Source: Halopenitus persicus (lineage in GTDB: Archaea; Halobacteriota; Halobacteria; Halobacteriales; Haloferacaceae). Taken from it: a DNA stretch of 64,000 nucleotides. A program made the position numbers and the translations under genes. Below are positions 16,803 to 25,636 of this stretch, piece after piece (position 1 is the stretch's first letter; each line of letters opens with the position of its first letter). Location of the stretch: NCBI RefSeq assembly GCF_002355635.1, contig NZ_AP017558.1, positions 806,001 to 870,000 on the forward strand, given 5' to 3'. The notes below the pieces were generated by a model. That model saw nothing but the letters and a program-made list of their open reading frames with translations, did not search any database and was not told the origin of the DNA.

Positions 16803-18089
16803 ATGAACCCAGGGGATCGCGTCCGCGTCGAACGGGCGGGCGTCACGAACGAGGGCGTGTTGATGCCCTCCACCACGGCCGAACACCTCGTGGTCAAGCT
16901 CGAGGGCGGGTACAACGTCGGCGTCGACCGCGAGTCGGCGTCGGTCGACGTCCTCGAGTCGGACGTCCACGCCGTCGACGACGAACCGGATCCCGAGGCC
17001 GGCGACGTCTCGGAGATCACCTTCGACGACGACCTGCCGACCATCTCGCTCATCTCGACCGGCGGGACGATCGCCTCGACGGTTGATTACCGGACCGGCG
17101 CGGTGACCGCCCGGTTCGACGCCGAGGACGTCCTCCGGGCCGTCCCCGATCTGGCCGGCCGGGCGAACTACCGCGGACGGGTGGTCGCCAACATCCTCTC
17201 GGAGAACATGGACCCCGACATCTGGCAGGAGCTCGCGTACGCCGTCCACGAGGAGATCGCGGCCGGGGCCGACGGCGTCGTCGTGATGCACGGCACCGAC
17301 ACGATGCAGTACTCCGCGGCCGCGCTGGCGTTCACCCTCGAGACGCCGGTCCCGGTCGTGTTCACCGGCAGCCAGCGCTCGGCGGACCGACCCTCCTCCG
17401 ACAACGTGATGAACGCGGTCTGTGCGGTGGAAGCAGCCAAATCGGACTGCGCGGAGGTGCTCGTCTGCATGCACGCCGACGAGTCCGACGACGCGTGTGC
17501 GCTCCACCGCGGAACGCGCGTGCGCAAGAACCACACCTCCCGGCGGGACGCCTTCGAGACGGTCGGCGCGAAACCGCTCGGGGAGATCGACTACGAGGCC
17601 GCCACCGAGGCCGGGGCGGACGGCGCGGTCGCCGACGAGGCGATCACGGTCCGGCGCGAGCACGCGAGCCGCGGGGAGACGGCGCTCGACATCGCGCCCG
17701 ACCTCGCGGACGGCGTCGAACTCGCCACCTTCGCCCCGGGAATGAGCCCGGCCGCCTGGGAGCACCTGGACGACGCGGCGGGAGTCGTGGTCGCGGGCAC
17801 GGGACTGGGCCACGTTCATACCGACCTCATCCCCCGGATCGAGGCGCTCGTGGACGACGGAACGCCGGTCGTGATGACGAGCCAGTGTCTCGAGGGGCGC
17901 GTCTGCGACCGCGTCTACGACACCGGCCGTGACCTGATCGATGCGGGGATCATCGAGGGCGGCGATATGCTCCCCGAGACGGCGCTGGTGAAGCTGATGT
18001 GGGCGATCGCCAACACGGACGACGTTGCCGACACGATGCGAACGCCGCTGGCGGGCGAGCTCACCGCGGAGTCGCGGCCCTGGCGATGA
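16803..18089 (+). CDS. gatD: Glu-tRNA(Gln) amidotransferase subunit D (GatD)
   Basis: A 428-residue archaeal GatD, the asparaginase-like subunit that supplies ammonia to GatE to convert Glu-tRNA(Gln) to Gln-tRNA(Gln). An N-terminal SH3-like domain (MNPGDRVRVERAG, residues 1-80) precedes the asparaginase domain. That domain has SLISTGGTIAS (catalytic Thr), VVMHGTDTMQYSA (second Thr-Asp pair) and TGSQRSADRPSSDN. The start at 16803 follows a weak TATA-like TTCAAG about 26 nt upstream. gatE is not in the window. Confidence 0.95.
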   Translation: MNPGDRVRVERAGVTNEGVLMPSTTAEHLVVKLEGGYNVGVDRESASVDVLESDVHAVDDEPDPEAGDVSEITFDDDLPTISLISTGGTIASTVDYRTGAVTARFDAEDVLRAVPDLAGRANYRGRVVANILSENMDPDIWQELAYAVHEEIAAGADGVVVMHGTDTMQYSAAALAFTLETPVPVVFTGSQRSADRPSSDNVMNAVCAVEAAKSDCAEVLVCMHADESDDACALHRGTRVRKNHTSRRDAFETVGAKPLGEIDYEAATEAGADGAVADEAITVRREHASRGETALDIAPDLADGVELATFAPGMSPAAWEHLDDAAGVVVAGTGLGHVHTDLIPRIEALVDDGTPVVMTSQCLEGRVCDRVYDTGRDLIDAGIIEGGDMLPETALVKLMWAIANTDDVADTMRTPLAGELTAESRPWR

Positions 18090-18126
18090 CCCGGTCCGAA
18101 TGCGGTCGAGTTCGCGGGGAGCGCTG

Positions 18127-18390
18127 ATGGATCCCATCGTCGCGATGGATCCCCTCGTCGTCGACCTCGCGACCGCCAGGTCGCTGCTGTATTACGGCGC
18201 CATCTACGGCGTCGTCCTCGCGGTCGCGGTCTGGATCTACCGGGACGCCCGCGAGCACGGAATCGGCTACCCGGCAGTCTGGGCGGTCGCGACGCTCGTC
18301 TTGACGATCGTGCCCGTGCTCGCGTACCTCTACGTCCGCAGTCGACAGCCCCTGGATCGGACGGCGGAACCGGTCGATCGGGACCCGTAG
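18127..18390 (+). CDS. Small two-helix membrane protein, 87 residues
   Basis: The protein has two clear hydrophobic segments (YYGAIYGVVLAVAVWIY and WAVATLVLTIVPVLAYLYV) with the charged loop RDAREHGIGYP between them and a polar C-terminal tail. It lies 37 nt after gatD on the same strand and may be cotranscribed. ATG at 18127; an internal ATG eight codons in is an alternative. Family not recognised. Confidence 0.65.
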   Translation: MDPIVAMDPLVVDLATARSLLYYGAIYGVVLAVAVWIYRDAREHGIGYPAVWAVATLVLTIVPVLAYLYVRSRQPLDRTAEPVDRDP

Positions 18391-18429
18391 GGCGGCCCCA
18401 GCAGCAATCGACTCAGCCGTCCGTCGTCG

Positions 18430-18879
18430 TTACTCCTCCTCGGCGTCGGTCTCGACCCCGTTTCGCGGCAGCACGATGAGGGGGCGGTCGCTATCGGTTA
18501 CGAGCTTCGTGCGGACGCTCCCCGAGAGGAAATCGAGGATCCGACCGCCCCCGCGCGATCGGAAGGCGATCGCGGTCGCGTCGTGCTCCGCGGCGGCGTC
18601 GTTGATCGTCTCCGCGACGTCGGTCCCGTAGTGGATCTCGGTCTCAAACGGGACGTCGTCGCCCTCTGCGAGGCCGCGCATCGCCTCGAAGGACTGCTCG
18701 GCGATCTCGCGTCGCTGCTCGACGCCGGCCTTGTCGATGCCGCCGCCGGCCTTCTCGATCACGTGGATCACGACGATCTCGGTGTCCGCGTCGAGGTACG
18801 CCGAGAGGGCGTCGTAGGTGCTGACGGCGTCGGCCTCGTTCGCGATCGGGACGAGAATGCGGTCCGTGAGGTCGGTCAT
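18430..18879 (-). CDS. Universal stress protein (UspA family)
   Basis: A 149-residue single-domain USP. The N-terminus DRILVPIANEADAVSTYD is the first strand and loop. The nucleotide-binding glycine pattern near the C-terminus is present in divergent form (SRGGGRILDFLSGSVRTKL), ending in the strand DRPLIVLP. A stress-response role is assumed from the family. It is one of several USP-domain genes in the window. Confidence 0.87.
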   Translation of the reverse strand: MTDLTDRILVPIANEADAVSTYDALSAYLDADTEIVVIHVIEKAGGGIDKAGVEQRREIAEQSFEAMRGLAEGDDVPFETEIHYGTDVAETINDAAAEHDATAIAFRSRGGGRILDFLSGSVRTKLVTDSDRPLIVLPRNGVETDAEEE

Positions 18880-18931
18880 ACCGGTCCCTTCGACCGCGGG
18901 TGGTTTAAGCGTTGTATGGTCCGGCGGGGCG

Positions 18932-19333
18932 TCACACCTCGCTGACCCACACCCGGTAGTCGGCCTCGAGCTCGAAGACGGTCCGGAAGGCGCGCTCGAG
19001 GAAGCCCGCGATGCGGTTGGCGTCCGATCGCGCGGTGATCACGACGTTGGTCCCCTCGACCGACTCGGGGCTCTGCAGCTCGTCGATCCGGAACTCGGGA
19101 TACTCTCCGATCAGGCCCTTCAGCCGCTCGAGCTCGGCGTCCGTGACGTCGAGGACGACCTCGGTTCCCGCCACCTGGATCCACGGCGGGACGTCGTCCT
19201 CGACGGTCGTAGTGTCGCTGTCGGGGTCGACGTCGAAGGTCGCCACCGGGCTCGACCGGTTGCGGTGGGCGGTCACCGCGTCGGCGAACAGCGTGCGCCG
19301 CTCCGTCTCCTCGGCGGCGTCGAATCGGGTCAT
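18932..19333 (-). CDS. Conserved hypothetical protein, 133 residues
   Basis: Start at 19333 (MTRFDAAEETERR). It is a compact acidic alpha/beta protein with the segment WIQVAGTEVVLDVTDAELER and a C-terminal AGFLERAFRTVFELEADYRV. I do not recognise the family. The coding character is convincing: acidic bias, and the sequence composition changes abruptly upstream. It is the last GC-rich gene before the AT-rich island. Confidence 0.7.
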   Translation of the reverse strand: MTRFDAAEETERRTLFADAVTAHRNRSSPVATFDVDPDSDTTTVEDDVPPWIQVAGTEVVLDVTDAELERLKGLIGEYPEFRIDELQSPESVEGTNVVITARSDANRIAGFLERAFRTVFELEADYRVWVSEV

Positions 19334-19925
19334 ACGAAACGGTTTCGCGGCGGGCCTAATAAGGCGGACGGTGAAAGCGAGTGGTATACCGAAAGACAGG
19401 CCCATAATAGAGATATAAAATAAACTATATGAATTCGATAATGGTATGAAAATTATATTTATTAGGAATAATCACAAATGAGTAGTTTTGTGACTTAAAT
19501 CCGCCCGAGCTATCAATCGAATTCGTCGAGATCCAGGCCGGTTCATACAATGGAAATATGTTATGTATTCGTAGTATTGCGGTTAAAACATATGATCACG
19601 TGAATTAAAGAGGTATTAACCCCGATCTTCAGCCAGTTTTTTATATTAAATCCTCAAGCGATATGATGTCGATCCGAATTCAAGTTACACGAAAACACTG
19701 ATGTGGGAAGAGATTCATATATTAAAACATAAAGTATCGAATAAACAATATAAAATGATAATTATCAGATTAAAAATCACAGCACGTTACTGCTCATTGA
19801 CCCGCCTGTCAGTCAGAGGACCCAACCAACGTATACCAAAGATCTCGGCTGAATTCGTTCGCCAATGAATAAGCAATATTGTGCGCATAATAAAAGAATA
19901 AGTAGTCATAAGATCTCCTTGAGAT
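19334..19925. other. AT-rich left edge of the accessory island
   Basis: This is 592 bp with no credible gene. From about 19390 the sequence switches sharply from GC-rich core DNA to AT-rich DNA with many ATAT/TTAT tracts. No tRNA, integrase or clear direct repeat is visible. AT-rich stretches near 19880-19905 could serve the aldehyde dehydrogenase gene that follows. The small inverted repeat ATCTC-CTT-GAGAT directly before its ATG may be chance. Confidence 0.6.
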
Positions 19926-21287
19926 ATGGAAGCGGTTAACCCAGCGACTGGTGAGGTCATCGATTCGTATCAGGAAGGAATGGAGAGCGATATCGAGGCA
20001 GCCATTTCAGCATCCACTCACGCTTTCGACGAGTGGCGAAACACCTCGCTCCGTGAACGGCAGAAACTCCTCGCCAATGCGGCTGACGTACTTCGTGATC
20101 GCCAACGGGAGTTAGCGGAGCTGATGACGCGCGAAATGGGCAAACCGATCACGCAAGCGATGGGTGAGATCGAAAAGTGTGCGTGGGTGTGTGATCATTA
20201 CGCCGAGTTCTCCAGTGCGTATTTGTCGGCGGATAGTCACCCGAGTCCACCCGGTACGACGGTGAAAACGCGATACGATCCGCTTGGGGTTGTATTGGCC
20301 GTAATGCCGTGGAACTACCCGTTTTGGCAGGTCTTTCGTTTCGCTGCACCGAGTCTGACCGCGGGAAACGTTGCACTCCTCAAACATGCCTCCAACGTTC
20401 CTGGATGTGCCCTCGCGATCGCGGACGTATTTCGTGAGGCGGGCTATCCGGAGGACGTCTTCCAAACGCTGCTCATCCCATCGGACCGCGTAGAGACCGT
20501 GCTGAAGGACGATCGTGTTCGTGCCGCAACGCTTACTGGAAGTGGACCGGCAGGTCGAGCGGTCGCATCTACCGCTGGCGAGTCCTTGAAAAAAACCGTG
20601 CTTGAGCTCGGAGGAAGCGATCCGTTCATCGTGCTCGACGATGCTGATCTCGATGACGCAGCAGAAACCGGGGCCTGGGCTCGGAATATGAACGGTGGCC
20701 AGTCCTGTATCGCGGCAAAGCGATTCATCGTTCACGAAGCCGTTTACGATGCGTTCCTTGAAAAGCTCGAATCCCGTATTGAATCACTCGTGATTGGGGA
20801 CCCGATGGATGAGGAGACCGAAATCGGCCCGCAGGCAAGTCAGCATTTGATGGAGGATCTCCATCAGCAAGTCGAGGAGAGCGTGTCTGCAGGTGCAAAT
20901 CTACTCACGGGAGGCCAACCCCTTGATCGGGATGGCGCGTTCTATCCACCCACGATCCTAACCGATATTCCTGCCGAGTGTCCCGCGGATTCAGAGGAGC
21001 TATTCGGGCCGGTCGCATCCGTATTTAAAGTCACGAACGAGCAGGAAGCCGTCGCGAAGGCAAACGAAACTCGATTCGGCCTCGGTGCGTCGATATGGAC
21101 CGAGGATCGTGGCCGAGGTGAACGGATAGCCGCCGAAGTAGATGCCGGCTGTACCTACATCAATCAACTCACCAAATCCGATCCACGTGTTCCCTTTGGC
21201 GGGGTGAAGGACTCGGGGTATGGTCGTGAGCTTTCCGAGGCGGGTATCAAGGAATTCGTCAACCGCAAGACGGTGTGGGTAGAATAG
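19926..21287 (+). CDS. Aldehyde dehydrogenase, succinate-semialdehyde type
   Basis: A 453-residue NAD(P)-dependent aldehyde dehydrogenase of the short form (Sad/GabD-like). It has [22 protein letters not shown], the [13 protein letters not shown] Rossmann motif, the general base in LELGGSDPF and catalytic Cys in [12 protein letters not shown]. It ends [20 protein letters not shown], typical of Sad enzymes. Codon use is less GC-rich than in the core genes. It is oriented away from the other catabolic genes on its right. Substrate is inferred only to subfamily level. Confidence 0.87.
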   Translation: MEAVNPATGEVIDSYQEGMESDIEAAISASTHAFDEWRNTSLRERQKLLANAADVLRDRQRELAELMTREMGKPITQAMGEIEKCAWVCDHYAEFSSAYLSADSHPSPPGTTVKTRYDPLGVVLAVMPWNYPFWQVFRFAAPSLTAGNVALLKHASNVPGCALAIADVFREAGYPEDVFQTLLIPSDRVETVLKDDRVRAATLTGSGPAGRAVASTAGESLKKTVLELGGSDPFIVLDDADLDDAAETGAWARNMNGGQSCIAAKRFIVHEAVYDAFLEKLESRIESLVIGDPMDEETEIGPQASQHLMEDLHQQVEESVSAGANLLTGGQPLDRDGAFYPPTILTDIPAECPADSEELFGPVASVFKVTNEQEAVAKANETRFGLGASIWTEDRGRGERIAAEVDAGCTYINQLTKSDPRVPFGGVKDSGYGRELSEAGIKEFVNRKTVWVE

Positions 21288-21387
21288 ACGCCGCCGGCGG
21301 AAATCGGCGGTGGCGTAATTCGCCTAGTATGACTTTACTGAATCAGCTACAGTCGTATGTAACAGTCGAAGCTCCAGGATAACGACT

Positions 21388-22521
21388 TCATTCGGGATCG
21401 GCGAAAGTTAACATTCGTTTTGGGTTCTCGACGAGAATTCGTTCGACAGCACTTTCCGAAATTCCGAATTCTCTGCCCGGTTCATCGATCAACAACAACG
21501 GAACCACGTCATTAACGATGTGGAAGTATCCTCGTCCACCGTATTTGGCCAGCTGTGACTTTCGGTGCCGATCGTGTGAAAAGAGGATATGTGATGCATA
21601 GCCTTCAGCAACGAGTTCGGAGATCCATTCCGCTCGATGGAGGTTGGACGGACGCGCATAGTCGCGTTCGATCCAGTCTACGGTGAAGTTCCGTTCTGCT
21701 CCCCATTCGTCATACGCGATGAACCCACCTCGATCGGCTATCTTCTTTTGATACTCGAGTCCGGTCCCCTCAAAAAATGCACGGTCCATATGATCGATCA
21801 CGACACGCTCAGCCGGCAACCCTTCGTCTTCGAGAATGTCGAGTATCTTCAGGCCCCACCTCGAAGAAGGATACGTACCATCACGCCGATGGCTCTTCCC
21901 GTTCGGATGTACCGTCACGGGGGCACCAGTATCGAGGGCTGCGCGCGCGCCGGCTCGTAGTACTTTTTCTTCATCCTCGTGGATCTCACCGGAGACGCCG
22001 AGCTCCCCGATGATTCCAGCACGCACGTCCGTTGAGCCGATTCCGGAGCGAACATCGCTAACGAATTCTTCCCTGATTTCGTCAATGGTTTTCGTAGATA
22101 GCTCCGGCGGATGGCTCGCTTGCGTATAGTATGCCGTCCCATGGATGAGGTTCACTCCAGTTTCCCGCATCACTGCGCGTACCGCCTCGGGATCGCGTCC
22201 GAAATGTTTCGGCGTGACGTCGACTATGGAGTCTCCGCCGTGCCGATAGTACTTTGAGATCTCCTCGATGGCATCATCGAGCGAATCCAGAAATAGTTGT
22301 TCAGGTGCCATATGGAATCCGCCGCCTTGTTGTACAAACCATCGATTCTCAAGGGCTAGCGGCTCCCTCGAGCGCCGCTGATCGATCGGCGATTCGAACT
22401 CGACCTTGTCGGATGTAACCGAAAGGTCGGTAAACAGGTGTTCGTGTGCCATCGTTATCCCGAGTGAATCGGGATCGATCCGACCGTCTACAGTGACGAT
22501 GCTACCAGCATCCTGCCTCAT
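21388..22521 (-). CDS. Phosphotriesterase-family hydrolase (lactonase-like)
   Basis: A 377-residue amidohydrolase-superfamily protein of the phosphotriesterase branch. The N-terminal metal motif is GITMAHEHLFTDL (HxH); VDVTPKHFGRDP, PVTVHPNG, VVIDHMD and LFSHDRHRKS supply the remaining ligand regions. Members act as lactonases or aryl-phosphotriesterases. The ATG at 22521 is chosen over a TTG ten codons upstream because a TATA-like GATATG lies about 25 nt before it. It is probably cotranscribed with the dapA-like and ALDH genes upstream. Confidence 0.83.
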   Translation of the reverse strand: MRQDAGSIVTVDGRIDPDSLGITMAHEHLFTDLSVTSDKVEFESPIDQRRSREPLALENRWFVQQGGGFHMAPEQLFLDSLDDAIEEISKYYRHGGDSIVDVTPKHFGRDPEAVRAVMRETGVNLIHGTAYYTQASHPPELSTKTIDEIREEFVSDVRSGIGSTDVRAGIIGELGVSGEIHEDEEKVLRAGARAALDTGAPVTVHPNGKSHRRDGTYPSSRWGLKILDILEDEGLPAERVVIDHMDRAFFEGTGLEYQKKIADRGGFIAYDEWGAERNFTVDWIERDYARPSNLHRAEWISELVAEGYASHILFSHDRHRKSQLAKYGGRGYFHIVNDVVPLLLIDEPGREFGISESAVERILVENPKRMLTFADPE

Positions 22522-22616
22522 ACTAGCGAGATTAGTGACATCACATATCAACCTATTGGTAGCGGAAGATCTGTGCAGAATCGAGTTTCGATATGTAGTC
22601 GAACTGGATCAACCGA

Positions 22617-23513
22617 TTAGGAAGTGATCCCCTCCAGTGAGGGAATCTTCTCTCGCGCGAGCCACCGTTCGATCGCGGCACATCCCTCGTCACTAACCGG
22701 CGAATATGGAGGTCGAGGAGTACCGATCGGAACGCCGGAAAGGTTCGTTGCAGCTTTGACTGCAGACATCAGCCCGACGTCCACCTCTGCCGGCGGGAAA
22801 TCGACGAAGGATCGCTGTGCTTCGGTTGCAGCTTCTAGCTCCTCGTTTTTGAACGCTTCGTACACCCTCATTGCCGGACTACTGGCCGGAGCGGGAATTA
22901 CCGCACCCTGACCTCCAGCAGCCAATACGGGCAACAGGACATCCATCGTTCCGAATACTGACGCCAATCCTGCGTTATCGATGTTCTCAATGAGCCACGC
23001 GATCTTCTTCCAGTTGCGGGACGTTTCTTTGATATACTCGACGTTCTCATACCGAGCAATCCGTCGCATCGTCTCGGTGGAGAGATCGACGGTGACCGAT
23101 GGGTTGTTGTACAACAAGATCGGTAGATCCGTTGCTTCCGAAATGGATTCGTAGTACCGTTCTATGGCGGCATCACTCGGGGGGAGTCCCCACGGCGGCA
23201 TCGCGAGGATACCGTCAGCACCAATCGATTCCGCGTGTGCCGTGAGCTCGATAGCGACGCTCGTTGAGGGATGGGAGACGCCGGCCAGAACCGGACGCTC
23301 ATCGGACGCGTCGATCGTAGCTTCGATCAGGTCCTTCCGCTCGGACACCGTCAACGCAACCGTTTCTTGTACACCGGTTCCCGCGGCGATGAGGCCGTGG
23401 CACCCACATAATTGCGTGAATGCAACCGACTTCGGAACCAGATCCGTCTTGACGACACCATCCTCGATCGGAGTTAACACTGGCGAGAGGATCCCACTGA
23501 TCGTGTCTTCCAT
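22617..23513 (-). CDS. DapA/NAL-family aldolase or lyase
   Basis: A 298-residue class I TIM-barrel lyase of the dihydrodipicolinate synthase / N-acetylneuraminate lyase family. It begins SGILSPVLTPIEDGVV and has the GTGVQETVALTVSERKDLIEA loop, the LPILLYNNPS tyrosine strand and the Schiff-base lysine in YIKETSRNW. The ATG at 23513 is favoured by a TATA element (ATTATATAT) about 30 nt upstream. Its pairing with an aldehyde dehydrogenase suggests retro-aldol cleavage of a keto acid followed by aldehyde oxidation, rather than lysine synthesis. Confidence 0.85.
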   Translation of the reverse strand: MEDTISGILSPVLTPIEDGVVKTDLVPKSVAFTQLCGCHGLIAAGTGVQETVALTVSERKDLIEATIDASDERPVLAGVSHPSTSVAIELTAHAESIGADGILAMPPWGLPPSDAAIERYYESISEATDLPILLYNNPSVTVDLSTETMRRIARYENVEYIKETSRNWKKIAWLIENIDNAGLASVFGTMDVLLPVLAAGGQGAVIPAPASSPAMRVYEAFKNEELEAATEAQRSFVDFPPAEVDVGLMSAVKAATNLSGVPIGTPRPPYSPVSDEGCAAIERWLAREKIPSLEGITS

Positions 23514-23630
23514 TACGATCCCACATTTAGAGGAATGATATATAATATTATCGGATACCACGATAACGAACACGAGACGAACCACCCGAGCCGTCGATTT
23601 CACCAATCAATTCGATCCGATCACAACAGC

Positions 23631-25139
23631 TTACGTGTCCATATTGAAGGGATCGGAAACCTCCCCAGCGAGATCAATCCAGACGCTCTTCGTCTGAAGG
23701 TATTCATCGAGACCCTGTTGACCTTGTTCCCTTCCAAGGCCGCTGTCTTTGTATCCACCCAACGGAGAGCGGTAAGACATCACGCGGTATTCGTTAATGC
23801 AGACGGTGCCAGCATCGATCGCGTCGGCCAACCGGTGGGCTCGACGAATGTCTTCCGTCCACACGCCAGCGGCGAGGCCGTAATCAGTGTCGTTCGCTAA
23901 CTGGACGGCTTCCTCCTCATCCGAGAATCGGATAACGGATGCCACGGGTCCGAAGATCTCCTCCTGAGCAACCCTCATTTCGCTGTCGACATCCGTAAGA
24001 ATGGTCGGTTCAATGAAGAGGTCGCCGGCGAGTCTCTGCGGTTGGCTGCCACCGAACGCGATCTCTGCCCCCTCCGAACGGCCGAGATCGATATATTCCT
24101 TGACCTTCTTCCATTGGTCCGAGAATGCGATCGGGCCCATCTCCGTTTCAGGATCCAAGGGGTCACCGAGTTTGATCTCGCTCGTCCGTGAAACGAACCG
24201 TTCGATGAACTCATCATAAATCTCCTCGGAGACAAGGACGCGCGAGCCGGCAACACACGTCTGTCCACTTGCTGCAAATATCCCTTTGATAACCCCGTTC
24301 ACAGCGTTATCCAGGTTTGCGTCAGCGAAGACGATGTTGGGACTTTTTCCACCGAGCTCAAGCGAAACCGGAACGAGCCGATCACCAGCCGTTTGGCCGA
24401 TCTGTCGCCCGACTGCGGTACTCCCGGTAAACGAGAGTTTGTTGACGCTGTCGTGTTCGGTCAACGCTTTCCCCGTGCTTGCGGCGCCCGTAATAACGTT
24501 GTACGCACCCTTTGGCAGGTCCGTCTCCTCATAGATGAGTTCGGCAAACCGAAGGGCGCTTACGGGAGTCTGTTCGCTAGGTTTGTGAACGAACGTGTTA
24601 CCTGCCGCGAGTGCCGGAGCCAGTTTGAGACTTAGTAACAGCAACGGGGAGTTCCAAGGGGTGATCGCTCCAACGACACCGTAGGGTTCCCGTTTGGTAT
24701 AATTGAACATCTGGCCGTTTTTGTTCTCCACTGGAATCGTTTTGCCCTCAAGCGTATCACAGAGACTCCCATAGTACCGGTACCACTCACCGAGTCCTTC
24801 GATCTGTGCCTCCATCTCGCGAATGAGTTTTCCGTTCTGGAGGGTCTCGAGACGTCCGAGCTCTTCGTAGTGTTGATCGAGGACGTCCGCAATTTGGTGG
24901 AGAATATCCCGTCGGGTGCTCGGAAGCGTATCCTTCCACGTATTCTCAAACGTATTTCGTGCCGTCTTGACTGCGGCATCAACGTCCTCGGCATCGGCTT
25001 GTGGAACCGTTGCCCACCGTTCACCAGTATATGGAAACGTGACGGATATTCGGTCCTCGGAGACGGCTTCGCGGTACTCACCATCGATGAGTACGTCGTA
25101 CTCATTCACACTATCAACAACAGCGTTGGAATCTGGCAT
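23631..25139 (-). CDS. Aldehyde dehydrogenase, betaine-aldehyde-like
   Basis: A 502-residue NAD(P)-dependent aldehyde dehydrogenase with ITPWNSPLLLLSLKLAPALAAG, FTGSTAVGRQIGQ, LELGGKSPNIVF, catalytic Cys in FAASGQTCVAGSRV and a final SPLGGYKDSGLGREQGQQG. ATG at 25139 (MPDSNAVVDS); a TATA-like AATATTAATAA about 30 nt upstream supports it, and the earlier in-frame start is not needed. It is first in the leftward group with the dapA-like and phosphotriesterase-like genes. The aldehyde substrate is unknown. Confidence 0.87.
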   Translation of the reverse strand: MPDSNAVVDSVNEYDVLIDGEYREAVSEDRISVTFPYTGERWATVPQADAEDVDAAVKTARNTFENTWKDTLPSTRRDILHQIADVLDQHYEELGRLETLQNGKLIREMEAQIEGLGEWYRYYGSLCDTLEGKTIPVENKNGQMFNYTKREPYGVVGAITPWNSPLLLLSLKLAPALAAGNTFVHKPSEQTPVSALRFAELIYEETDLPKGAYNVITGAASTGKALTEHDSVNKLSFTGSTAVGRQIGQTAGDRLVPVSLELGGKSPNIVFADANLDNAVNGVIKGIFAASGQTCVAGSRVLVSEEIYDEFIERFVSRTSEIKLGDPLDPETEMGPIAFSDQWKKVKEYIDLGRSEGAEIAFGGSQPQRLAGDLFIEPTILTDVDSEMRVAQEEIFGPVASVIRFSDEEEAVQLANDTDYGLAAGVWTEDIRRAHRLADAIDAGTVCINEYRVMSYRSPLGGYKDSGLGREQGQQGLDEYLQTKSVWIDLAGEVSDPFNMDT

Positions 25140-25636
25140 ACGAACGAATCTTTCTTGTATGGGCTTATTAATATTGGCACTTTTCAATTCATAGACTAAA
25201 ATCGGTTCGTAAACACACCCGGATACCCGATATGCAGATCACGGAAACGGTTCTCCATAGGATGGCGACTCCCAGAGTAGTTCGGTGTCAACGAACAGAG
25301 ATCACGGAGAAACAAAATTACAGAAGTAACCTTGTAATGGATAGTGAGAGCATACGGAAGAAGAGGGCTATGCGGATTCGAGCGTAGGACAGAATGGCCG
25401 ATGACAGCGAAACCCGCAGATGCAACAGCGTTCGTCAACACCGAACAAATGGGCGTCGACGATTGCCATCGATAAGTTGCAAGATAATTCGAGACCGTTT
25501 TTACGCGAATGAGGCAAAACGTTCGGTAACAACGAACTAGATCAGCTATGTGTTTCGTCATAAGGATCGGAGCCAACCCACAGCCCGGAGCACATCTGGG
25601 AAAGATATATATAATGAGATGAAGAAACGTCGATCG
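25140..25636. other. Divergent spacer between the leftward and rightward island groups
   Basis: This is 497 bp without a convincing gene. Promoter-like AT-rich elements sit at both ends: AATATTAATAA (minus strand) near 25165-25175 and GATATATATAATG at 25605-25617 (plus strand). The middle is of intermediate GC. A leftward open frame across it lacks any family features and the halophile acidic bias, so it is not called. A diverged non-coding remnant is possible. Confidence 0.5.

Noticed and set aside
19913-19925. Inverted repeat ATCTC-CTT-GAGAT before the first island ALDH
   Set aside because: Five-base arms are expected often by chance, and no second copy was seen.
22522-22551. TTG start ten codons upstream in the phosphotriesterase-like gene
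   Set aside because: The ATG at 22521 has a TATA-like element at leaderless spacing, and the extra residues would overlap it.
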